Shown: positions 30,439-40,297, numbered from the stretch's first letter. The stretch: DNA of 46,310 nt from Pediococcus inopinatus (GCF_002982135.1 NZ_CP019983.1:1-46310); one strand, 5' to 3'. A program made the numbers and translations. The notes: a model not told the origin generated them from the letters alone.

Positions 30439-30954
30439 GTGGTGAAACTATTGGGCAAGACTATTCGACAACTTTCAGAAGAATTGAAATTATCAAAACA
30501 AGCTATTAATCAACGTATTAATAGTATTAATGGCTTTCGAAGCAAACACACTTATAAAGTCAAAAACCATCTAGAAATAGACAACCAAGGCGTTAAAATG
30601 CTTGCTAACTTTGGCAAGCAAAAACGGCAAGACCGACAACCAAATCAGCAAGATAAAAACGACAAGAATGACAAGATTGATCACATCTTGCTGAAACAAC
30701 TTGATGTTAAAGATCAACAAATTGCAAATTTACAACAAGCCTTAGACCAGCAACAAAAATTACAGATAGCAACGGTAACAGAAAACCATCGATTAAAAGA
30801 GCACATTCGGAAATTGAGTGGATTGCTTGAACCTTCTAGTGCAACTCAACAGCAACAATCAAACGACAAGCAAGATCAAAGTCATATTGTCGATGAAAAG
30901 AAAAAAAGAATACATAAAAATAAAGTCAATAAGAGTTGGTGGCATTTTTGGTAA
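30439..30954 (+). CDS. RepB-like plasmid protein with HTH and coiled coil
   Basis: 171 residues: N-terminal HTH (GKTIRQLSEELKLSKQAINQ), a basic segment, a coiled coil of about residues 80-130 rich in Gln and Lys (LLKQLDVKDQQIANLQQALD), a Gln/Ser linker and the tail SWWHFW. It is the same type as RepB of replicon A with little identity. The start is GTG at 30439 or 30442, with AAGGCGG upstream; TTG at 30451 is possible. It probably belongs to a third plasmid backbone, because replicon B's own repB is the relic just upstream. A type III methyltransferase relic follows after 21 bases. Confidence 0.78.
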   Translation: MVKLLGKTIRQLSEELKLSKQAINQRINSINGFRSKHTYKVKNHLEIDNQGVKMLANFGKQKRQDRQPNQQDKNDKNDKIDHILLKQLDVKDQQIANLQQALDQQQKLQIATVTENHRLKEHIRKLSGLLEPSSATQQQQSNDKQDQSHIVDEKKKRIHKNKVNKSWWHFW

Positions 30955-30975
30955 AAATTAAAGGGTGAATTAAGA

Positions 30976-31449
30976 ATGGAAATAGAACCTAAGATAATGT
31001 CTCAAGTCAAAAGTATTTTAGGAGAGTTTGGAAACAAGTATTTAACTAGTAAGGGTTCTCTGAAACGAAATAATGTAATTAATGACTTGGATAAATTTGA
31101 CCGTGAATTGATGACAAAGCTATTTAAAGATCCTTTAATACATAAAAATTATGTAGAAAAAATTGCTGACACTGAAGTATTTAGACTCAATCAATTTATT
31201 GAAATGTTTGAATATAAAGAATTTTGGGAAAACAGTTACACCAAATATACAAATAAAATTGGTTTAACAGCTAATGGAAAATTTATTGATGAATCTGCTG
31301 ATGTTGTTTTGGATTTTCCCTTTAAAGATACTGTTTTAAAAGCTGGTATGACTAAAGAAGATCTGGATAAAGATGAATCTGCTGATGAACCATTTTTAAA
31401 CGAAATCATTGCTAAACCTGAATTGGTTGCCATTTCTCTGGAAATATGA
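30976..31449 (+). pseudogene. Type III methyltransferase (Mod) N-terminal relic, clean copy
   Basis: 157 residues. The stretches GSLKRNNVINDLDKFDRELM, FWENSYTKYTNKIGLTANGK and ADVVLDFPFKDTVLKAGMTK follow the conserved N-terminal region of type III Mod proteins in Firmicutes, where this precedes the methyltransferase core. The frame ends (VAISLEI-stop) before the DPPY and FxGxG catalytic motifs, and no Res gene exists. The GT8 cluster begins at the break. It has a start codon and could still be translated, but a catalytic role is excluded. Confidence 0.7.
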
Positions 31450-31462
31450 CACACTTTGATTG

Positions 31463-32341
31463 ATGAGACACGAATTGGGGGATGAATGCGGTTTGGATAT
31501 TTTATACTGTGGAGATGACCACATGTTTTCGGGGTTGATTATTTCAATCCTCTCACTGACAAAACACGCGCAAGAACCACTCAACATCTACATTTTAACT
31601 GGACAATTGTATAATCGTCATCAGCAATTTCAAGCGCTGACTGACGATCACGCAGCCTTTTTGAATCAACTGGTCAAGCGGGAAAATGTCGATAGTGGCG
31701 TTACCAAAATTGACATTACCACTCAGTTTGAGGCGGATTTGCCCAAGGCGAACATCAACACGTTATGCACGCCCTATAGTATGTTGCGGCTGTATAGTGA
31801 TTTGGTGCCGCAATTTTCCGATCGGATTCTGTATTTGGACGCTGACGTTGTGTGTCGCCGGCCGTTTGAAGATTTTTATCATCAATCACTGGCAGGAACT
31901 GATTTTGTTGGCGTATTGGATCATTACGGTCGTTGGTTCTTCCATCATCAACAGAGAGCATTTGATTACATTAACTCGGGGATGCTCCTGATGAACCTGG
32001 ATATGATCCGACAAGACAAATTACTGGCCCGCTGCCGGGAATGCTGCCGAAAATGGCCGATGATTATGCCGGACCAGTCCGCGATGAATAAGCTGGCCAA
32101 GCACAAGGCTTTTGCCCCTGAAAAATACAATGAGCAACAGGATGTTCAATCTGACACCGTTTTTCAGCATTTCTCCACCCGCTGGAAATTATGGCCGATC
32201 GTCCACACGGTTTCGGTCAAGCCTTGGGAAGTTGATAAAGTTCACCAGCAACTTCATTTGCATGAATATGATGATATTTTAGCCGAGTATCAGGAGATTA
32301 TGGCTGAATTGGATGCTGAAGGGGAATTGGAAACTGAGTGA
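31463..32341 (+). CDS. GT8 family glycosyltransferase (first of two), clean copy
   Basis: About 292 residues of a GT8 enzyme: DILYCGDDHMFSGLIISILS at the N-terminus, LYLDADVVCRRPFEDFY with the DXD motif at about 130, INSGMLLMNLDMI at about 168 and a C-terminal HTVSVKPW block. No signal peptide. The first ~10 residues may not be native: no good ribosome site precedes the ATG at 31463 (TTG at 31460 is the alternative), and the gene starts right where the methyltransferase relic ends. Its GC content exceeds that of the relic. It is followed by a terminator and then converging horA. Sugar and acceptor unknown. Confidence 0.82.
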   Translation: MRHELGDECGLDILYCGDDHMFSGLIISILSLTKHAQEPLNIYILTGQLYNRHQQFQALTDDHAAFLNQLVKRENVDSGVTKIDITTQFEADLPKANINTLCTPYSMLRLYSDLVPQFSDRILYLDADVVCRRPFEDFYHQSLAGTDFVGVLDHYGRWFFHHQQRAFDYINSGMLLMNLDMIRQDKLLARCRECCRKWPMIMPDQSAMNKLAKHKAFAPEKYNEQQDVQSDTVFQHFSTRWKLWPIVHTVSVKPWEVDKVHQQLHLHEYDDILAEYQEIMAELDAEGELETE

Positions 32342-32381
32342 GGGTGCGATGCGAGATGTGTTGCTCTTAGAATCTTAATGA

Positions 32382-32429
32382 ACGAGCTGATTATTCCTGT
32401 TTTTGGAATGATTGGCTCTTTTTATATTT
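32382..32429 (+). terminator. Terminator after the first GT8 gene (second copy)
   Basis: Same imperfect GAGC...GCTC stem with T tract as at 1915-1960. Confidence 0.65.
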
Positions 32430-32565
32430 TGTCTTGATTGGATTGGTGTGCAGGAAGTGGAAGAATTATCGATTGGTTGGTGGGGTTAGGGGATTTTGAG
32501 ATCCCTCCGGCCTTTAAAATACGCTCCGACGCAACTGAGGCTAACTTCTAAGTGCACTTTAATTA

Positions 32566-32586
32566 AAGTCCCAAACCCAGGGACTT
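32566..32586 (-). terminator. Terminator after horA (second copy)
   Basis: AAGTCCC/GGGACTT stem, as at 2097-2117. Confidence 0.5.
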
Positions 32587-32612
32587 CAATCAAATTACCC
32601 TTAGAAACCGCC

Positions 32613-34364
32613 TCACCCGTTGCTCGTCGCGCTCTGATTTTTCACATACTCCCTATACAAAGGAGTCGTTTTCACTAACTGTTGGTGGGTTCCCTGGCCC
32701 GTTACCCTGCCGTTTTCTATGAAATAAATTTCGTCGGCGTTGGTAATTGTGCTTAGCCTGTGGGCGATCACCAATGTTGTTCGATTGGCCATCAACTGGT
32801 CCAGCGCTTTTTGGACCATCATTTCGGACTCAGAATCCAGGCTCGCCGTTGCTTCATCCAACATTAAGATTTTTGGATTACGCAGGAAGGCCCGGGCAAT
32901 CGCCAATCGTTGGCGTTGGCCCCCCGATACCTTGACTCCACGCTCACCGACTTCCGTGTCCAAGCCCCGAGGCATCTTCTGGACAAATTGCGTTGCGTAA
33001 GCCATTTCCAAGACATGCCAAAGCTGTTCATCGGAAAAATGCCCCGGCAAACCATAGGTTAAATTGTAACGAATCGTTCCAGACATGATCGCAGCGTCTT
33101 GGCCGACCAGGCCGATTTGCTGGCGCCAATCGGCAAGTTGAATATCAGTAATATTGGTATTGCCAATCGTGATGCTGCCCTCGTTAGGTTCATAAAAACG
33201 TTCAATTAAGCTGAAAATGGTTGATTTGCCACCGCCGGATGGTCCGGCAAAGGCAATGACCGAATTGGGTTCTGCCGTAAACGACACGTCGGATAAAATG
33301 GGGTGATGCTGATCATAAGAAAAACTGACGTGGTTCATCTGAAGTGTTTGATCGCCAATATCCAAATCCGTTCCAGTCAGACGATCTTCTTCATGAGTTT
33401 GCAATAATGCCTGGATTCGAGTGGTTGAGCCACTTGCCTTGGCAACATCAGACATGAATTGGCCGAGAACCGCAAATGGACTAATCATTTGAACCAGGTA
33501 CATCAGAAATGAAAATAAGGTCCCAATATCAATGGCACCTTCCCGAACCCGGATCGCACCATAGCCCAGAATTCCCAGGACCATGGCCATCATGACCATG
33601 CCCATTACAGGTCCGGCAATTGAATCATAGATCGCTTCTTTTAACCCGATGCGATAAAGGCGATACATCCGTTTATCGCCGGCTGTTCGTTCTAAGTTTT
33701 CTGCGGTAGACGATTTGACTAGACGGACTTCGCCCAGCATTTCACCGGCTTTACCATTGAGATCTGCCAGTGCGTCCTGTCTCGCTCTGGCAACTTTGTG
33801 GGATTGGCGGACAATTGGCAGCAGGCAGATCAAGACGAGCGGAACGGCGATAAACATAATGATAGCCATCCGCCAGTCCATGATGAGCATTAAGACCAAT
33901 GCGCCAACCAGTTGCAGAATCGAAGTTGCGGTTTTGGGAACCGAATTGGCCAACAGTTCCTTGACCTGTGTGGAATCATTGACCAACCTGGACGTTATTT
34001 CGCCAGATTTGGTTTGGTCAAAATAACCCACCGGCAGGGTTAAGATTTTATCCCAAAGTGTTGTTCGCAGCTTATAGACGACGTCTTCACCGAAGAAGCC
34101 TAAAATACTGCCGGAAAAGGCTCCAATAATGGTACTGAAAACGAATAGTAAAATGACGGCAACGATTAGGCCGACATCCATTGAATGACCGATTGAGTTG
34201 ATGATCCCCTTGGCGATGCCGGGAACCATCAATTGCATCGCCGTTGCGACAACTCCTAGAAAAAAGCCAAGCAGCAGTTGCCAGTAACGGGGGTGAATTC
34301 GGTTGATTAGGCCCATAAATGTTTTAAAGTTAAACTTGGTATTGTTCTTGGACTGAGCTTGCAT
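32613..34364 (-). CDS. horA: HorA-type ABC multidrug exporter (second copy)
   Basis: Identical to the gene at 2144-3895: a 583-residue half-size ABC exporter with Walker A GPSGGGKST, signature VSGGQRQR and Walker B ILMLDEATASLD. This is the same physical gene seen again because the circular contig overlaps itself. In this copy the gene is shown in its full context, between the intact GT8 gene and the acyltransferase operon. Confidence 0.85.
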   Translation of the reverse strand: MQAQSKNNTKFNFKTFMGLINRIHPRYWQLLLGFFLGVVATAMQLMVPGIAKGIINSIGHSMDVGLIVAVILLFVFSTIIGAFSGSILGFFGEDVVYKLRTTLWDKILTLPVGYFDQTKSGEITSRLVNDSTQVKELLANSVPKTATSILQLVGALVLMLIMDWRMAIIMFIAVPLVLICLLPIVRQSHKVARARQDALADLNGKAGEMLGEVRLVKSSTAENLERTAGDKRMYRLYRIGLKEAIYDSIAGPVMGMVMMAMVLGILGYGAIRVREGAIDIGTLFSFLMYLVQMISPFAVLGQFMSDVAKASGSTTRIQALLQTHEEDRLTGTDLDIGDQTLQMNHVSFSYDQHHPILSDVSFTAEPNSVIAFAGPSGGGKSTIFSLIERFYEPNEGSITIGNTNITDIQLADWRQQIGLVGQDAAIMSGTIRYNLTYGLPGHFSDEQLWHVLEMAYATQFVQKMPRGLDTEVGERGVKVSGGQRQRLAIARAFLRNPKILMLDEATASLDSESEMMVQKALDQLMANRTTLVIAHRLSTITNADEIYFIENGRVTGQGTHQQLVKTTPLYREYVKNQSATSNG

Positions 34365-34391
34365 CAAAATTATCCCCTAAATCCTTCTAAT

Positions 34392-34405
34392 GATGTGTAT
34401 ACATC
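34392..34405. promoter_or_regulatory. Palindrome in the divergent promoter region (second copy)
   Basis: GATGTGTATACATC, as at 3923-3936. Confidence 0.35.
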
Positions 34406-34575
34406 CATTGTTATCCCAAATATCCTAGCATAGCAAGCCTTAATTTTACACCAATTTCATCATTTAAAGGGCGATTTTTAGTGAATTGCCATTTTTAAAC
34501 GTCCCGTATGATGAAATAATGTCATATTTGGGGTAGAATGGTTCTGTTCATGATTTTAACTTCTCGGAAGAAAGG

Positions 34576-35364
34576 ATGACATTGGTAATGACTAAACGGA
34601 CATCAAAAGTGTTTACGTATCATGATTTTGATGATGACGTGGTCTTTACCAAAAATCAAAATGCCACCATTCCTGAGGGCTACATTTGGCTGCATCAAAA
34701 TTGGTTTTACCGCGTAACGGCGACGGTCGTCTACTGGGTGGCGGTTGTTGTCAGCTTCGTTTATTGTCGGCTGTATTTGCGGACGTCTTTTCGAAACAAA
34801 CGGTGTCTGCGCACCCAAGGCAAACGGGGCGCCTTCATTTATGCCAACCATACCCAGCCGACGGGGGATGCACTTTTACCGATGCTGGTCGCAATACCCC
34901 GGCGGGCGTATCCGATTGCGGAACCTGCCAACCTTGGTATTCCAATCGTCGGTCGTCTCTTGGCGATGGGTGGTGCGTTGATCCTACCCGCGAAATTATC
35001 ACAAATGATCCAATTCCAGCGGGCGATGAATGCTCGATTGGACCAGCATCAACGAGTGTTTATCTATCCCGAAGCCCATGTTTGGCCGTATTACACCAAG
35101 ATTCGTCCGTTTCCAGTTGGCGCATTCCATTATCCAGTCGCTGCCGACCTGCCCAGCTACAGCATGACGATTACATATCAAAAAGGCCGACTGTTGAGCC
35201 GACCCAAGGAGGTGGTATACTTCGACGGTCCGTTTATGCCGGACAAGTCACTTCCGCGTAAACAACGCCAACAAAAACTCCACGATCAGATTCATGCCCA
35301 AATGGTGACCCGCAGTCACCAAAGCAACGTGTCATTTATGACCTACCAGCATCAATCACATTAA
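34576..35364 (+). CDS. PlsC-like membrane acyltransferase, first of two (second copy)
   Basis: Identical to 4107-4895: NHTQPTGD catalytic block, YPEAHVW block and one N-terminal membrane segment. It is the first gene of the acyltransferase-GT8-acyltransferase operon that diverges from horA. Confidence 0.75.
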   Translation: MTLVMTKRTSKVFTYHDFDDDVVFTKNQNATIPEGYIWLHQNWFYRVTATVVYWVAVVVSFVYCRLYLRTSFRNKRCLRTQGKRGAFIYANHTQPTGDALLPMLVAIPRRAYPIAEPANLGIPIVGRLLAMGGALILPAKLSQMIQFQRAMNARLDQHQRVFIYPEAHVWPYYTKIRPFPVGAFHYPVAADLPSYSMTITYQKGRLLSRPKEVVYFDGPFMPDKSLPRKQRQQKLHDQIHAQMVTRSHQSNVSFMTYQHQSH

Positions 35365-35381
35365 TTTAAGGGGGATTCATT

Positions 35382-36332
35382 ATGGAAAATCAAACCGTGC
35401 CAATTTTTTACGCTGTCGATGACAATTATGCACCTTATCTGGCAGTTTCACTGGCTTCACTGGTCGCGCATACATCACCGGACAGGCATTACCAGGTGAT
35501 TGTGTTGTGTGATGATCTCAATACCGACAATCAAGGGCGGCTTAAAGCCTTTGAAACGGACAACCTCAAAATTCAGTTTGTTTCAATTAATGACCGCTTG
35601 AAGCAAGAAATTACTGATAAGAATAACAAACTACGCAGTGACTACTTTACCTTTACAATTTATTTCCGGCTGTTTATTGCTGAATTGTTCCCCAAATTGG
35701 ATAAGGCGCTCTACCTGGATGCGGACACGGTGGTTTTAAAGGACGTGGGTGAATTATTTGATACCCAGCTGGGGGATAACCTGGTTGGCGCAGTGCCGGA
35801 TCACTTCGTCGGCCAAACTCCGGAAACGATTGACTATGTTGAACAAGCCGTTGGGATTGATTCACAGAAATACGTTTGTTCCGGCGTGTTGTTGATGAAC
35901 CTGGCTGAAATGCGCCGTTTAAAATTCGCTGAACACTTTTTGCAGCTCTTGAACAAGTACCATTTCAAGTGTTTGGCCCCGGATCAGGACTACATGAATG
36001 CCATCGCGAGAAATCGAATTTATTATTTGAACCCGTCATGGCACATCCAAATCACCACGCCACAGGATGTTGACCCCTGGCTGATTCACTATAACTTATT
36101 TGCCAAGCCGTGGCGCTATGATGATGCCCCTCGACAAAGCTATTTTTGGACCTATGCCAAACAAACCGATTACGAGACCATGTTAAAACAGCAGCTCGCA
36201 GATATGAATCCTAAAGAAGTTGCCCGTGATCAGAAGAATCAGTCCGATTTGATTCCATTAGCCGTTGATATTATTAAGACCCCAACGACATTTTACGCCA
36301 TGGCCAAGCAAGGAGTAAAAATTGCCCTATAA
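35382..36332 (+). CDS. GT8 family glycosyltransferase, second of two (second copy)
   Basis: Identical to 4913-5863: LYLDADTVV with the DXD motif and HYNLFAKPW near the C-terminus. It overlaps the next gene by 11 bases. Confidence 0.85.
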   Translation: MENQTVPIFYAVDDNYAPYLAVSLASLVAHTSPDRHYQVIVLCDDLNTDNQGRLKAFETDNLKIQFVSINDRLKQEITDKNNKLRSDYFTFTIYFRLFIAELFPKLDKALYLDADTVVLKDVGELFDTQLGDNLVGAVPDHFVGQTPETIDYVEQAVGIDSQKYVCSGVLLMNLAEMRRLKFAEHFLQLLNKYHFKCLAPDQDYMNAIARNRIYYLNPSWHIQITTPQDVDPWLIHYNLFAKPWRYDDAPRQSYFWTYAKQTDYETMLKQQLADMNPKEVARDQKNQSDLIPLAVDIIKTPTTFYAMAKQGVKIAL

Positions 36333-37191
36333 CTTTTACTCCTTGGTTGGCGAGCGTGACAAAGTGATTCAAAACATTGCTGAAAACGTCCGTCAGGGAA
36401 AATTTAATCAAAAAGTCGAACTACATGATCCAGTACTGACACTTACCGAGCAGCATGAGGTGTTGGACCACTTCTTGAAGCTTCACCAAACTAAACGTTA
36501 TCATTGGCGGGCAGCCGAAGTCCGGTCGGTCATGAATATGGCTGCGAGGATGATGAATCCCAATTTAAAAGTTGAGGGGACTGACAATTTAAAGGCATTG
36601 GAATGGCCGGCAATCATTACCTGTAACCACTTTTTTAGCCCGATTGACAACCTGCTGGTTCGATCAGCCCTGAATCAACCTGATTTGTCGGTTGTCGTTC
36701 AGCTCACCAACCTTAAAATGCCCGGGAAGCTGGGATTTTTTATGACATACGCTGATACGATACCTGTCAGCGACAGCGTCAATTACATGGGCAAGGGGTT
36801 TATTGCCCTTTTGCAAAGTAGCTTGGCACGCAAACAGTCAATTCTAATTTATCCGGAACGGGAAATGTGGTTCAACTATCGCAAACCGCGGCCGCTTGAA
36901 CGGGGAGCGTACTACTACGCCGTTAGATTGAATGTGCCAATCGTGTCCTGCTTTGTTTCGATGGTTGACGCCCCGACCAAATCGGATCCGCATGGCATCA
37001 ATTATACGGTCCATGTGTTACCGCCAATTTATCCGGATGCGGTCGAAAAGTCGGCCACATCACAGCGGGAAGCTACCGAAAAGATGCGCCAAATTGATTA
37101 CCAACAAAAAGTTGCTGCCTATGAAAAGGCCTATGATCGTCAATTCACTAAGGATTTTAGTCCAGACGACATTGCTGGTCATTATCAATAA
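36322..37191 (+). CDS. PlsC-like membrane acyltransferase, second of two (second copy)
   Basis: Identical to 5853-6722: TTG start set by AAGGAG, catalytic block CNHFFSPIDN and YPEREMW block. Confidence 0.78.
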   Translation: MPYNFYSLVGERDKVIQNIAENVRQGKFNQKVELHDPVLTLTEQHEVLDHFLKLHQTKRYHWRAAEVRSVMNMAARMMNPNLKVEGTDNLKALEWPAIITCNHFFSPIDNLLVRSALNQPDLSVVVQLTNLKMPGKLGFFMTYADTIPVSDSVNYMGKGFIALLQSSLARKQSILIYPEREMWFNYRKPRPLERGAYYYAVRLNVPIVSCFVSMVDAPTKSDPHGINYTVHVLPPIYPDAVEKSATSQREATEKMRQIDYQQKVAAYEKAYDRQFTKDFSPDDIAGHYQ

Positions 37192-37203
37192 CTAAATGGA
37201 CAA

Positions 37204-37258
37204 CAAAAAGGCATGACCGTGAACAAAATGATCTTTCATTCACAGTCATACCTTTTTT
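37204..37258 (+). terminator. Terminator after the acyltransferase operon (second copy)
   Basis: Same bulged stem with T tract as at 6735-6789. Confidence 0.75.
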
Positions 37259-37281
37259 AGGGTCGAATAACGAATTAGTTA

Positions 37282-37790
37282 GGTAGATTGCAAATTTAAT
37301 CCGAATTTTTGGACAAATTTGTCAGCATAACCTGATACGGTGTTTGCCAGTCGAGTATTTTAAGCGGTCGCTGGTTAATTTGGAGTAACGTCGTCGTTAA
37401 ATCTTGAGCACTAATGTGCTCAAAACGAGTCCCTTTAGGATAAAAATAACGTAAATTCCGATTAAAGCGTTCATTACTACCACGTTCAGCTGGAGTATAA
37501 GCATGGCAGTAATAGGTCTTAATACCATATTGTGATTCAAGTGATACTAGCCCACTAAACTCAGTGCCACGGTCCACAGTAAAGCTGTGCACCGGATCAT
37601 TAAAAGTGGTTAGGAACTTAGTTAGTGCTTCATTAACAGTCGCTGTCGTCCGATCTTTTAACCGGTATGCCCAAAGGAACCGTGATTTTCGATCGATTAA
37701 AGTTAATAAAACTGCCTTACTATGCCCACGAGGACCAACGACTGTATCTAGTTCAAAATCGCCGATGCGATTACGTTGATTAATCATCAT
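37282..37790 (-). pseudogene. IS30 transposase C-terminal fragment (second copy)
   Basis: Identical to 6813-7321: the DDE half of an IS30 transposase with one terminal repeat, N-terminal half missing. Confidence 0.85.
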
Positions 37791-37809
37791 GGGACGCTGT
37801 TCAATAAAT

Positions 37810-37869
37810 AACCCCTCAAAAACATTGAAAGAATAGCCCCTAATATCTATAATGTAGATATTGGGGGCT
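37810..37869. terminator. Toxin-associated hairpin (second copy)
   Basis: Same block as 7341-7400, beyond the toxin stop codon. Confidence 0.65.
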
Positions 37870-37908
37870 ATTTTAATTTATTTTTTTATAAGTGCCCCTA
37901 AACTATAG

Positions 37909-38211
37909 CTATTGATTCAAGATTTCATGGGAGCCAGTTGCAACCAATAACAAAATCAATTCATCATGATCTAGCTGATAAATAACAATCCAGTTGTCAT
38001 AATTTTTACCATAGTTGCCATATCTGGCAGGGTGAAATTCACGATAGCCACGCCAATTTCCTTTTAATGCATGATCTTTAATCTGTTTCAAAACAAGTAC
38101 ATCTTGTTCAACAATTGCTTCTAAACAAGGCTTCAAGACAGTTATTGGGAAATGTTTTTTGACTAGTTTTTTTAATTCACGTTCAAAAGATTTGGTCTGT
38201 TTAATTTGCAT
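37909..38211 (-). CDS. YafQ/RelE-type toxin of replicon A (second copy)
   Basis: Identical to 7440-7742: 100-residue mRNA interferase with the C-terminal GSHEI motif. It overlaps the antitoxin gene by 11 bases. Confidence 0.85.
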   Translation of the reverse strand: MQIKQTKSFERELKKLVKKHFPITVLKPCLEAIVEQDVLVLKQIKDHALKGNWRGYREFHPARYGNYGKNYDNWIVIYQLDHDELILLLVATGSHEILNQ

Positions 38212-38479
38212 CTAACTTATCGATCCAATCTTCAAAGTCAGTCAATGAACCCATGTTTTTGACCTGCCCTGTTTCTGCTTCTTTTTTAGCGGCTAAGGCT
38301 TCCGGAGAATCTAAAAAGCTGACTAATCGAACTTCATTATTGGCCGCTTTAACTAACGATAAGCGTATATACTCAGAAACGGTTAGCCCTTGTTTTGCTA
38401 GATTAGCTTTAGCCCGTTCACTAATGTCAGGTGTTACACGAGTTGAAATTGTCTTGTTTTTAATAATAGTATTACTCAT
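38201..38479 (-). CDS. RelB/DinJ-type antitoxin of replicon A (second copy)
   Basis: Identical to 7732-8010: ribbon-helix-helix N-terminus and acidic C-terminus, with the strong AAAGGAGGCGG site. Confidence 0.87.
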   Translation of the reverse strand: MSNTIIKNKTISTRVTPDISERAKANLAKQGLTVSEYIRLSLVKAANNEVRLVSFLDSPEALAAKKEAETGQVKNMGSLTDFEDWIDKLDAN

Positions 38480-38582
38480 TCTAATCCGCCTCCTTTAAGT
38501 TTACCATCGTACTACATTATAATATTCGATTTTTAGGTTTTCTGCAACTAAATTAATTTTAAAGTAAAGGAACTAACAGCTT

Positions 38583-39170
38583 ATGCAACAAATTGTCCTA
38601 CCCATCAAAGATTCAAACGTTCTTAAAGAGGTTCAAGATACGTTACTCAATAACTTTAAAGCTGGCCGACGTAACTATACGATTTTTCAAGTTGGTAAAG
38701 CGACGCTACTGCGAGTGAGTGACGTTATGGGCTTAAAACAGGCCGATATTTTTAATCCGGACGGTTATATTAAACAAGATGCGTTCATTCACGACCGAAA
38801 AACAGGCAAGCCTAATACCTTGTACCTTAAACCAGTTCAAACAGAGCTTTTATTGTATCGTCAATGGCTGCTTGATCATAAACTAGAATCTGAATGGCTC
38901 TTTCCGTCCATTCAACACCCAGAACGGCATATTACGGAAAAACAGTTCTATAAAATCATGAGCAAAGTCGGCGATCTTTTAAGCATTAATTACCTTGGTA
39001 CCCACACTATGCGCAAAACTGGGGCTTATCGCGTTTATACGCAATCCAATTACAATATTGGCTTAGTCATGCACTTATTAAATCATTCAAGTGAAGCCAT
39101 GACTTTAGCTTATTTAGGCTTAGACCAAGCCAGTACCGAAACTATGTTAGATCAAATTGATTTTGGTTAG
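38583..39170 (+). CDS. Short tyrosine recombinase of replicon A (second copy)
   Basis: Identical to 8114-8701: catalytic-domain-only recombinase with the R-K-HxxR-H-Y set. Confidence 0.85.
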   Translation: MQQIVLPIKDSNVLKEVQDTLLNNFKAGRRNYTIFQVGKATLLRVSDVMGLKQADIFNPDGYIKQDAFIHDRKTGKPNTLYLKPVQTELLLYRQWLLDHKLESEWLFPSIQHPERHITEKQFYKIMSKVGDLLSINYLGTHTMRKTGAYRVYTQSNYNIGLVMHLLNHSSEAMTLAYLGLDQASTETMLDQIDFG

Positions 39171-39232
39171 TTTTATTTGGATTTTTAGTTGTTGCCGAAG
39201 GCAACTTCTGAGACAGATTTTAAGCACAAAAC

Positions 39233-39267
39233 CTCCACTAATTTTTAGTGGAGTATAAGTGCGCATT
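39233..39267 (+). other. oriT: Candidate oriT of replicon A (second copy)
   Basis: CTCCACTAA/TTAGTGGAG repeat followed by TATAAGTGCGCATT, as at 8764-8798. The stretch to 39547 holds no gene. Confidence 0.65.
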
Positions 39268-39547
39268 AAACTCATTTCATTCCGTTTAACGACGCTAAAA
39301 AATAGCTAACTTGATCATTAAACTAAAAGGTTTTTTTTAGTTCAATGTGCATTTACACGTCAACTAACTTTGACGTGTTTCGATATCCCAAAAATTGTAT
39401 TAGATTTCGCTGCGCTCAAACAAATCTTTTTAATTGCTTTACACCGTTTTTCTTTCTAAACTTAATCACAATCTTTGAATAACTAACTATAAAAAGATGC
39501 CTTTAATTTAAACCTGAAATAATTAGCTAATGTTAGGAGTAACTCAG

Positions 39548-39742
39548 ATGGACGAAAAGAAAGTATTAAAGCCCATTGATGAAATGCTTGCTGATCCATG
39601 GCAAGTTGATATTCAAGAATTGTTTGAAGCTTCTGTCAATGAACCTGACGAGATTAAAAAGAATTTGTATGATTCCTTATACACTTATATTTTGCAAAAA
39701 AGGCAAGAAGATATTATTAGTCGTCCAGGTTTCGTCATTTAG
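39548..39742 (+). CDS. Conserved 64-residue protein of replicon A (second copy)
   Basis: Identical to 9079-9273; small acidic protein of unknown function with TTAGGAG ahead of its start. Confidence 0.75.
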   Translation: MDEKKVLKPIDEMLADPWQVDIQELFEASVNEPDEIKKNLYDSLYTYILQKRQEDIISRPGFVI

Positions 39743-39778
39743 CCCTCTAAGAGCCTGTTGAGGGCTTTTTATTTTTCC
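39741..39778 (+). terminator. Terminator of the 64-residue gene (second copy)
   Basis: AGCCCTC/GAGGGCT with T tract, as at 9272-9309. Confidence 0.88.
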
Positions 39779-39786
39779 TTTGGTAT

Positions 39787-40184
39787 AAATATATAAACAG
39801 TCTTAAAACCGCTAGAAACGAGAAATAAGGCCCTTAAAAACGAACATAGCCGCTAAATTCTTGTTAAGATTCAGAAAAACTAACTGTTTGCTGTCAATGG
39901 TAGCGGACGAGCGCAGCGTGGGAGCATAAGGAATTGACAGCTCTAAACCAGTCTTAACACTGAATTGGCGAAAGCCAAAGTTTCTATAAAACTTTGCTTT
40001 CCTGCCTAACGGCGAGTGAAAAAGCAGTCAAGCTGGCTCAGCTTGGACGGGGTTCGGGGCGTCAGCGCCCGAATTAATGTGGCTTGCCACACCTTTTAAG
40101 CAACGAACAGCGTGAGGCGCAAGGAGCTGTGCGACTGGAGTTTAATGCGAGCCGTTTTTTGGCTCACTCCTTTGTGTTTTTTTT
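39787..40184 (+). ncRNA. Structured non-coding region of replicon A (second copy)
   Basis: Identical to 9318-9715, with the same nested stems and terminal hairpin. Confidence 0.55.
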
Positions 40185-40297
40185 GTTTTAGGTTTGTATC
40201 TCGTACAGTGGTGCCTCTTATATACCTCTTTTATAAACCTCTTTTAAACCTCTTTTAGACCCCTCTTGCGCCTTACTCTCCCAAGGCTCACAGAAGG

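Noticed and set aside
34686..35261. Long open frame overlapping the first acyltransferase in another frame (also 4217-4792)
   Set aside because: It is a shadow of the acyltransferase gene: no ribosome site, Cys- and Arg-rich composition without domains.
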